Below are positions 13,062 through 20,900 of a stretch of 28,458 bases of DNA, one piece after another. Both the position numbers and the translations under genes were made by a program. How positions within the stretch are numbered: the stretch's first letter is position 1; each line of letters opens with the position of its first letter. The stretch is from a virus, in IMG/VR virus record IMGVR_UViG_3300001533_001440, positions 1-28,458 of that record; one strand, given 5' to 3'. The notes beneath the pieces were generated by a model. It had not been told where the DNA came from. It saw only the letters and a list, made by a program, of their open reading frames with translations, and did no database searches.

Positions 13062-14894
13062 ATGGCAAAGAAATTTCAAATAATAGATAGGGTTCTTGGA
13101 TACAAGTCAAAGACAGACAAGACTAATACTGATCCAAGATTTTTAACAGAACCAAGTCAGAATGTAATTATTAATGATGGAGAGAAAGTTGAGATTAGAA
13201 AAGGATATACTGTTCATCCTTCAGGAGATACCTCTTCTGAATCTAATGCAATAGAGAGTGCTTATGACTGGGAAACATCTTCTGGGGATGTGATTAATTT
13301 AAGAGGACATGATGAATATTTACAATTTTATGTGGGAACAGTAGAGGGAACAACGTTTAATAGCTGGCAGACACTGAAAGATGGGTGGGCAGCAGTTGAT
13401 TTCTGTTTTACTACCTGGTGGGATACTGATGAAGGTTCAGGAAGTATGGGAATAGATTTACTGTTATTTGTAAACGGTGAAGATAAGATACAGGACTGGA
13501 CTGGTGCGATGACAACTTTAAAATCAGCTACTGCTAATACTATTACTAAAAACGGAGATAATACTTGGGCACAGGACAGATTCTTAACAGCAGGAACAAG
13601 ACAGGTGATTATTAACGGCACTACTTATACTTACACAGGAGGGGAGGATACTGACACTCTTACAGGCGTAACTCCCGATCCAAGCAGTGAGGCAGCAGAC
13701 TCTCTTGTTTTTCAGGCAATAAGAGAAAATGACAATGAACCTGCAGACGGAGCAGTCAATGATATAATATCAGTTCTTAACAATCAGGTTTATGTTGGAT
13801 CTAATATCAACAGAGAAGTTTATATCTCAAGCAATACTGATTTTACAGATTTTACTTTTTCTTCTCCAAGAGTCCCGGGTGAAGGAGCATTACTTACTTT
13901 AGATAATATAGCCAGAGCTTTTGCAAGACAGGAACAGCAGATGTATATTTCTGCCGGCAGAAGTGACTGGTACAGAACAAAGTTTGAGCAATTAGATGTT
14001 TCCGGAATCTTAACCGAAACGCTTGAAGTGGAAAAATTAAAAACAGGAGTTGAATCAGGAGCAAGATCACAGGACTTAACAGCAGAGCTTGGAGATTATA
14101 TTACTTTTATAGACTTTAACAATCAGTTGAGATTGCTTGGAAGAGTAGAAGATATTGAAAGTCCTCATATGCCGGTATTGTCAGATCCAATTAAGACAGA
14201 TTTTGATGACGCTAACTTTACAGGAGGACATATAAAACCTCATGAGAATAGAATATATATAGCTGATCCGAACAATGATTATGTTTATATCAGCGAGGTT
14301 AAACAGAATGATGATGGAACAATGTCAAGATTCTGGCAGCCACCGCAAATTCTTCCTGTAAGAAAGTTTATGATAGACGGGGATGGAGTGTTGTATGGCC
14401 ATTCAAGCGGAGCAGATTTAACATATAAGTTATTTGACGGATACAACGATAACGGGACATCTATTAGCGCTAAGGCCGGATATGCTTATAGAACCTATGG
14501 AAGAAGAGATGTTTACAAAAGATTTGACGAATGGCTTACAGAAGGATATATTTCAGCAAACACAGAATTGATTATTAATTTAAAGTATGATTTTGACGGA
14601 TATACCCAGAACTTGGAGAAGGTAATCAAAGGGGACGATGACAGTATTCTTTATGAAACTTCCAGTACGGGAGTATTGGGAGATAATCCACTGGGAGATG
14701 CTCCCCTCGGAGATCAGCTTGAATCAAGTTCCCAGCAGCCAAAGTTTAGAATAATTAATGAATTTCCTTTAGAGGATTTCTTTGAAGTGCAGGTGGTTTA
14801 TTATACCAACGAGGTTGATGCACAATGGGAAATTTTAGCAACTGGAGGAAATGTAATACTGAGTACTTCTCAGCCAATAAATATAAAACAATGA
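13062..14894 (+). CDS. Tail-hub / DNA-stabilisation protein (P22 gp10 or T7 gp12 type)
   Basis: A 610-residue, beta-rich protein with repeated strands typical of the propeller-like hub proteins that plug the neck of short-tailed phages. Characteristic stretches: an N-terminal DPRFLTEPSQNVIINDGEKV segment (24-43), a later NNQVYVGSNINREVYISSNT (about 241-260) followed by DFTFSSPRVPGEGALLTLDN, and AYRTYGRRDVYKRFDEW near residue 480. No membrane or signal segment and no catalytic motif seen. Position after the adaptor is as expected. The ATG follows TATTAATT with no Shine-Dalgarno. It ends in TGA within an ATGA overlap with the next gene. Confidence 0.75.
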   Translation: MAKKFQIIDRVLGYKSKTDKTNTDPRFLTEPSQNVIINDGEKVEIRKGYTVHPSGDTSSESNAIESAYDWETSSGDVINLRGHDEYLQFYVGTVEGTTFNSWQTLKDGWAAVDFCFTTWWDTDEGSGSMGIDLLLFVNGEDKIQDWTGAMTTLKSATANTITKNGDNTWAQDRFLTAGTRQVIINGTTYTYTGGEDTDTLTGVTPDPSSEAADSLVFQAIRENDNEPADGAVNDIISVLNNQVYVGSNINREVYISSNTDFTDFTFSSPRVPGEGALLTLDNIARAFARQEQQMYISAGRSDWYRTKFEQLDVSGILTETLEVEKLKTGVESGARSQDLTAELGDYITFIDFNNQLRLLGRVEDIESPHMPVLSDPIKTDFDDANFTGGHIKPHENRIYIADPNNDYVYISEVKQNDDGTMSRFWQPPQILPVRKFMIDGDGVLYGHSSGADLTYKLFDGYNDNGTSISAKAGYAYRTYGRRDVYKRFDEWLTEGYISANTELIINLKYDFDGYTQNLEKVIKGDDDSILYETSSTGVLGDNPLGDAPLGDQLESSSQQPKFRIINEFPLEDFFEVQVVYYTNEVDAQWEILATGGNVILSTSQPINIKQ

Positions 14895-16276
14895 AAATAA
14901 TAACAAAAATAATACTTACAGTAATAATAGGTGCTTGTCTTGGATCTCTTATCGGACATATTCAAAATACGTTCAATGAGAATGGTCGTCAGATAGAGCA
15001 TCTTTCAAAAAAGGTCAACCAGCTTGAAGGTGAGCTGGTAGATAACGATTTAATACTTGGATCCACTAACTTTGTGGGAGGTGGTGCTTACAGATTATCA
15101 GGATCTGGAATATCAGCCAGCGCAACAAGTGTTGAACTTCAAAGTTTTCAAATTCCTGTTTCAGGAGAAGAACTTTCAATGAGTGATTTTGGAAGCATAG
15201 GATATGCAACGGTAGAGCCGGGAACATCTAAAAAAGAATTCATATCTTTTACAGGAGTTTCCCAGAGTGCCAGTTCTGATAAGTGTACGCTGACAGGAGT
15301 AACAAGGGGACTTCAATTTACATCTCCTTATACTGCTTCCAGTTCACTGGCCCAGGCACATTCAGGAGGATCCAAACTGATTATCTCAAATCCACCTCAG
15401 CTTTATAATAGAATGGCAGTTAAAGATAATAACGAAACAATTACAGGGACTTGGACTTTTAATGAACTGATGACACTTGACAGTTATGAAGCTCCAACAA
15501 ATGATGCTCAATTTGCTCCAAAGGCGTATGTTGATGCAGTAGCAACTTCTGGTGCAGATCAGGCATCTTATGATACTTCAGGACTTTCAGAATTGGCTAC
15601 CACTTCAGAGTTAATAGTGGGAACAGCAACAAGTTCTGCCACTACCTACCTTGTAGTGCCGTCAGATTTAGTTCACCAGACATCAAGCGCAACAGAGATA
15701 ATACCGATAACAAACTCAAGCGGTAAGTTAGATCAGGATTTCTTGGATTTAACCGAAGCATTTGTTTTTACGGGAGCAATTCAGGCGAGTTCTACATTAG
15801 ACGTTGGTGGAGCAGTTACCTTTAATTCAACACTTACCGTTGCTTCAACTACTGCTTTTAGTGATATTCCTACTATTCCAACTACAACCCCCACTTCTGA
15901 CGATGAAGTTACAAGTAAGAAATATGTAGATGATACTTTCTGGAACATTGGAACAACTACAGAGGTTAGTGGAAGTAGGGCATTAAATACAGATTATCAA
16001 AATACTGAAGGAGAATGGATGATGGTATTGGTAACAGTAACTCTTTCGCAGAACGTAGGGGATGATACCATAGCATTGGGACAAATAGGTTCTGCAACAG
16101 ATTCTTATGCTACAGTAGCTGATTTACGTGTAACTTATTGGGATGAGCAGGGAGGTTATGATCCAGCTTCAATTACAAAACAAGGAATAATGATGGTTCC
16201 AGATGGTTATTATTATCAAGTTGTTACTTCAGGAAGTGGAGGAGTGTCTATTGCTGAATGGTGGGAAATTTATTAA
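14891..16276 (+). CDS. Tail or fibre-type protein with N-terminal hydrophobic leader, 461 aa
   Basis: Start at 14891 (ATGA overlap) gives MKIITKIILTVIIGACLGSL, a membrane or signal segment, then a short coiled coil (about 28-50). A Ser/Gly-rich domain follows, with YRLSGSGISASATSVELQSF and FISFTGVSQSASSDKCTLTG, and then TRGLQFTSPYTASSSL, PPQLYNRMAVKDNNETITGT and WTF. From memory these are features of a virion tail-protein family common in Patescibacteria-associated phages. A second half, rich in Thr/Ser (SSTLDVGGAVTFNS and a DDEVTSKKYVDDTFW linker), leads to a C-terminal beta domain. An ATG at 14825 also opens the frame but lies inside the previous gene. Probably exposed, receptor-side. Confidence 0.6.
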   Translation: MKIITKIILTVIIGACLGSLIGHIQNTFNENGRQIEHLSKKVNQLEGELVDNDLILGSTNFVGGGAYRLSGSGISASATSVELQSFQIPVSGEELSMSDFGSIGYATVEPGTSKKEFISFTGVSQSASSDKCTLTGVTRGLQFTSPYTASSSLAQAHSGGSKLIISNPPQLYNRMAVKDNNETITGTWTFNELMTLDSYEAPTNDAQFAPKAYVDAVATSGADQASYDTSGLSELATTSELIVGTATSSATTYLVVPSDLVHQTSSATEIIPITNSSGKLDQDFLDLTEAFVFTGAIQASSTLDVGGAVTFNSTLTVASTTAFSDIPTIPTTTPTSDDEVTSKKYVDDTFWNIGTTTEVSGSRALNTDYQNTEGEWMMVLVTVTLSQNVGDDTIALGQIGSATDSYATVADLRVTYWDEQGGYDPASITKQGIMMVPDGYYYQVVTSGSGGVSIAEWWEIY

Positions 16277-16286
16277 ATAATTAACT

Positions 16287-17909
16287 ATGGTTAAAACAAC
16301 AGTAACAGTAACAGATCAATATCCAGAAGTTGAAGCTCAAAAACGCTATGAAGAGCTTGTTAAGGCAGGCGCTCCCTCTGATTTAGCATTAAATGCTGTA
16401 AGGCAGATTCCCGGAGCAGGAGGATTTGCTCCCTCAATTACGGGAGGTGGTGAAGATATTGGAGTTGTTTCAAGTCAAGATGCAAGAGACAAGGTAGATG
16501 AAGATATTGATAGATTAAATAAAATAGAAGAAGGTGAAGAAGGTTTTGAGAAAGATGAGATAAAAGAAACAAAAGACAAGAGAGAAGATGTTTTATCTGC
16601 GGATGAAAAAGATGCTCTTGGAATAGAAGACGAAGAACCAGAAGAAGAAAAGAAAATAAGGGAGGATGTAGAAAAAATAGATGATGAGATTGACGATATA
16701 GAAGACGATCTTGAATCTTGGAAAAAAAGCTACGATACTTTAACTAACACTTTAATTACTAATATCCAAGAACAGTACGAGAGACGAAGGAGCAAATTAA
16801 AAGATATAAACAAACGTGCCGCTGAGAGTTTGCGTACTTATGGAATGAGAATGGGAACGGCAAGATATTCTCCTCTAATCGCTACCGGAGTAGTTTCAGC
16901 CGAAGAAAGGGCTGGTCAGGCAAGACTTGCCGACTTAGACGCCGAAGAAGCAAGATTGATAACTGAAGCAAAGATGGCCAAATCAGAACAGGATTATTCA
17001 ATGCTTAGAGAAAAGATGGGTGAACTGGAAGCAAAGAGAGCAGAGAAGATGCAGGTACTTGAAGATTTACAGAAAGCAACCTTAGAGCATAACAAGGAGG
17101 TAGCAGAAACAGAGAGAGGGGTGCAGATAGATAGTAGGGTTGCTGCTCTATGGGATGTTGACATAACCGATCCTGTTGATATTTATAATTTACTTAATCC
17201 TTTAAAGGATGATGGAAGTAGAACTAATGATATTACTTTAGATGAAATAACTTCCAGAACAAAAACATTGCCTGGTGTGAAAACAGAAGAGGAATGGTCA
17301 GAAAAACTATTAACTCCAGATCAGGCTATTAAATACGGTGTTTCTCTTGGCACAACGTGGGGCCAAGTTTCAGAAGCGGGGATAGTTCCTGAAAGGTGGC
17401 AAGAGGGTAAGGAGGACGAAGGTGAAGGGTTAGATAGAGATGAGCAGTGGGATGCTGCTATTGGCTTTGTAGAGAACAATATAGATGAGGAGGGTTTTGA
17501 CTATGAGTCTGCCGATATGTGGTTAAGGAGATTAGCTCCTAAATTAACTGACGCTGATATTAAGAGTATTTTAAGTAATGTTGGATTAAAGCCGGCTAAA
17601 GAGAGAAAAAAAGAAGAAGAGGAAAAAGAAGAAAAGTTTTTAAAGCTTGAAGTAGAAGATGATGTTGATATAGATTTCAATAGTTACATAAAGAAATTCT
17701 TTACAGAAGGAAATCTTGAAGATGCTGTTAAGGGAGCTGGCAAGGCAGGTGGAATTGTTGGTTGGTTTGTTAGTGATAAAGAGATGAATGATTATCTTAG
17801 TTCCTTAAGAGAAACCGCAAAAGCTTATAGAGGACAGGGATACAATGATAAAGAGATATGGAACAGTCTTTACAATAAAATACAAAGCGATATTAAAGCT
17901 AAGGGTTAA
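16287..17909 (+). CDS. Large helical internal virion protein candidate, 540 aa
   Basis: A Glu/Lys/Asp-rich, mostly alpha-helical product. Residues about 60-160 are very acidic coiled coil (KIEEGEEGFEKDEIKET and on), about 160-290 a second coiled coil with Arg/Ala (RRSKLKDINKRAAESLRTYG, ARLADLDAEEARLI). The C-terminal part has short helices and a small Gly-rich patch (KGAGKAGGIVGWFVSD) that could insert in membrane. Such proteins placed after the tail hub of short-tailed phages are often stored in the head core and ejected into the host. It lies two bases before the 1895-aa gene and probably works with it. Confidence 0.55.
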   Translation: MVKTTVTVTDQYPEVEAQKRYEELVKAGAPSDLALNAVRQIPGAGGFAPSITGGGEDIGVVSSQDARDKVDEDIDRLNKIEEGEEGFEKDEIKETKDKREDVLSADEKDALGIEDEEPEEEKKIREDVEKIDDEIDDIEDDLESWKKSYDTLTNTLITNIQEQYERRRSKLKDINKRAAESLRTYGMRMGTARYSPLIATGVVSAEERAGQARLADLDAEEARLITEAKMAKSEQDYSMLREKMGELEAKRAEKMQVLEDLQKATLEHNKEVAETERGVQIDSRVAALWDVDITDPVDIYNLLNPLKDDGSRTNDITLDEITSRTKTLPGVKTEEEWSEKLLTPDQAIKYGVSLGTTWGQVSEAGIVPERWQEGKEDEGEGLDRDEQWDAAIGFVENNIDEEGFDYESADMWLRRLAPKLTDADIKSILSNVGLKPAKERKKEEEEKEEKFLKLEVEDDVDIDFNSYIKKFFTEGNLEDAVKGAGKAGGIVGWFVSDKEMNDYLSSLRETAKAYRGQGYNDKEIWNSLYNKIQSDIKAKG

Positions 17910-17911
17910 TT

Positions 17912-20900
17912 ATGGCTATTGATTTTTCTGCTTTTGGTAAAAAAGCAACTACAACTGTAGAGGGTATAAAAGAGAAAACTTCTGGAAAAGAAAAAACTCC
18001 AGGAATTGATTTCTCTGCTTTTGGATTGTCAACGACAAAAGAGTATCAGGAGTCTGTTGTAGAGTACGAAAAGCAGAAGAAGGAATATATTAAAGAAGTT
18101 GAAGATTTAAAACAAAAAGAAAAGATAAGAAAACTTGGTCTTGAGGCGATAGCTGCTGAACAGGTTAGAGGTGAAAGAGAAATGAGAACGGGATATCTTT
18201 CAAGAAGATTAACAGTAGGAAGAGTTCCTACGGTGCAAAAACAATTTGAAGCTACTGAAGTATATAAAGAATTAAAACCAGGTATAGAAGCTGCTTTAAA
18301 AGGAACAGAAGATATTTTAACCCAAAAAGAAAAGGAACTTGGTGAAATCGATACCTCTCTTAAATTACCGGGTTGGGTTTCCTCTTTTATGAAAATACCA
18401 GCTACTATTCATGAAGAACTTGAAGAGAGGGGTGTAGTTGGAAAGATGTCTCCCGGCCAACAAAGACTGGTAAAACAGATGGAGATTCAGAACATTAAAA
18501 GTTCTATTGATACTTATAAAGAGTATTTAAATAAAAAGACGAAAGATCCTAAGTTAGCAAGTGAGTTTTTAGCAGGAATAGGAGAAGGTCTTGTTAGAGA
18601 TAAGACAAGTAAAATTCCTTTTTATGGATCTCTTGTGAGGTTTGCTGAATTAGCAAATACAATAGATGCTGCCAAGAAAATGGAGAGAGGAGAAGAATTA
18701 ACTGATCTTGAGAAATCATTAGTAATGAAACAACAAGCAGAGGGGTTACCATTAGATAGAAGTATAATGAAGAGTGCAGGAACTGTTGCTGCTGAAATGC
18801 CTACCTTTATGATAGAGTTTGCTATGTTAGGAGGGGTGAAAAGGGTTGTTTCAAAAGGACTTCAAAGATATGTTGGAAAGAAATTACCAGCAAGGGTTGC
18901 TACCTCTATTGTTGGAGCTACATTACAGGGATGGACTAATGTCCCAGAGCTTTCAGAAAAAACAGCAGGGTATTTAATTCCTAATTATGAAGAATTACAA
19001 AATCCCGCAGTAAAGCGAGTCTTTGGAGAATTAGAAAAAGAAGTATCTTTTGAAGAAGCTCTTATTCAAGCAATGGGAACTCAGGCTGTTGAATATATTA
19101 GTGAGTACGCAGGATTAGTTGTAGAGAAACCTATGTCTTTTTTACAGAAAGCTACACTTGGAAGATTTTTAGCGAGATATGGAGTAACTCAAGCACCAGA
19201 AAGAGTTGCTGGAATAGCAAGAAGGTTTGGATGGAATGGTATTATTGGAGAGATCTTTGAAGAAGAACTTGCGGAATTGTTTCAGGCCCCAATAGAAAAG
19301 CGTCCTTATTATAATCCAACAACGCCAGAAGGAGTTGATAGACTTTTAACAGAAACTCTTGGAATATCTGCTTTTGGAGGATTATCTGGAATATCTGCTA
19401 ATACAATAGCAAAGATTAGTGATTGGAGAATGAATAATATGGTAGAGAGAGCTGACTTTGATGTTCCCAAGATCAAGCCAGTTGAAAAAGTTACTACTGG
19501 ATTTAAGGAAGATACTAATTTAAGAGAAAGAATGGCAAGAGACGGCTATGGACTATGGTCTATTTTTGAAGATAAGGATGTAGCAGTAGAGGAGGGATTA
19601 AATAAGTTTGGAGATAATTTTAAATTAATAAAACATATTTCATCTAAAGAAACAGGGGCAAGATCAACTTATGAGGTATATGTTAAAGGAGTTCAGGATA
19701 TCTTTACAGCTAAGAAAGAAGAAGCTAAACCAGAAGTCCCCAAAGAACTTGAACCAGTAACTAAAAAACCTACTTTTAAAGCAGGTGAAATGAAAGTTAT
19801 TCAAGAAAAACCTCAGGGCTTAGAAGTTTCAGGAAGACCAGGATCTTCAATCTCTTGGCCATACATTGAAATGTCTGCTAAGAGTTTAATAGATGCCTCA
19901 CGCCAAGCATTGCTGGATTTATCAAATTCAAATAAGCGAATTTCATCCGATGTTACAATTCTTTTAAATACTCCATCTTCAAAATTGAAAAATGATGTTT
20001 CTTTCATACGATCTTACGCTAACATATTTAATAAAATAAGTAAAGTGGAAAAGTCAAGATATGATAGTTTGGTTAAAGAAACTATAAAAGATGTGTCAGG
20101 AGCAGAATTTATTGGATCAAGGATTAAAGAGGTTGGTAGCCTACAAAACAAGATTACAAAAGAATTATCAAGGGAAAGAAGTCCTTTTGTTATCAAAGAT
20201 GTTTTAGGGGGTAGAATATTAGCTCAAAATATTGAAGTAGTAAATAATGTTCTTTCAAAGATTAAGAATCTTGATGTGGTTGGATTTAGGGATTATTTTA
20301 CTAAGCCAACAGAATTTGGATATAGAGGAATTAATCTTAATATTAAACTTCCGAATGGAATAATAGCTGAAATACAAATACATACTCCTGAATCCTTAAA
20401 GATAATGAATGAAATTCACGATACTTATTATAAAAATAAAGAGTGGAAAAATAATGAGACTGAAGATTATAAGGAAAACGTAAGAAAGGCCAGGGAAATT
20501 GCCGATAGTATTTGGGAGAAAGGAAAGGAAGAAGTTAAGATTGAAAAGCTAAAAGATATTGAACGTGTAGAGGAGGCAGAGGCGCAGGTTTGGATGGAGT
20601 TAGATGCGGCAGAAGCAGGTAGGAGGATAAAAATTAGCGAAGCTACTCAACAACAACAAGCAACCTTTTTAGGGTTACCATCTACTTTTCCAAAATGGAT
20701 TCCTTCTGATTTAAGAAAAACATCTCTTGTAAAAAGAGTAATGAATCACATGGAAAAAGGAACTGTTCCTAATAAGGGAAAAGTTAAAGAGTTGTATGAC
20801 GTAGTATATAACGAAGTTAAAGATAGGGCAGGGGTGGAAAAAATGCCAGAAAGAAGAAAAGAAAAAACAGAAAAGGAGTTTAGGGCTTATGTAAAAGAAC

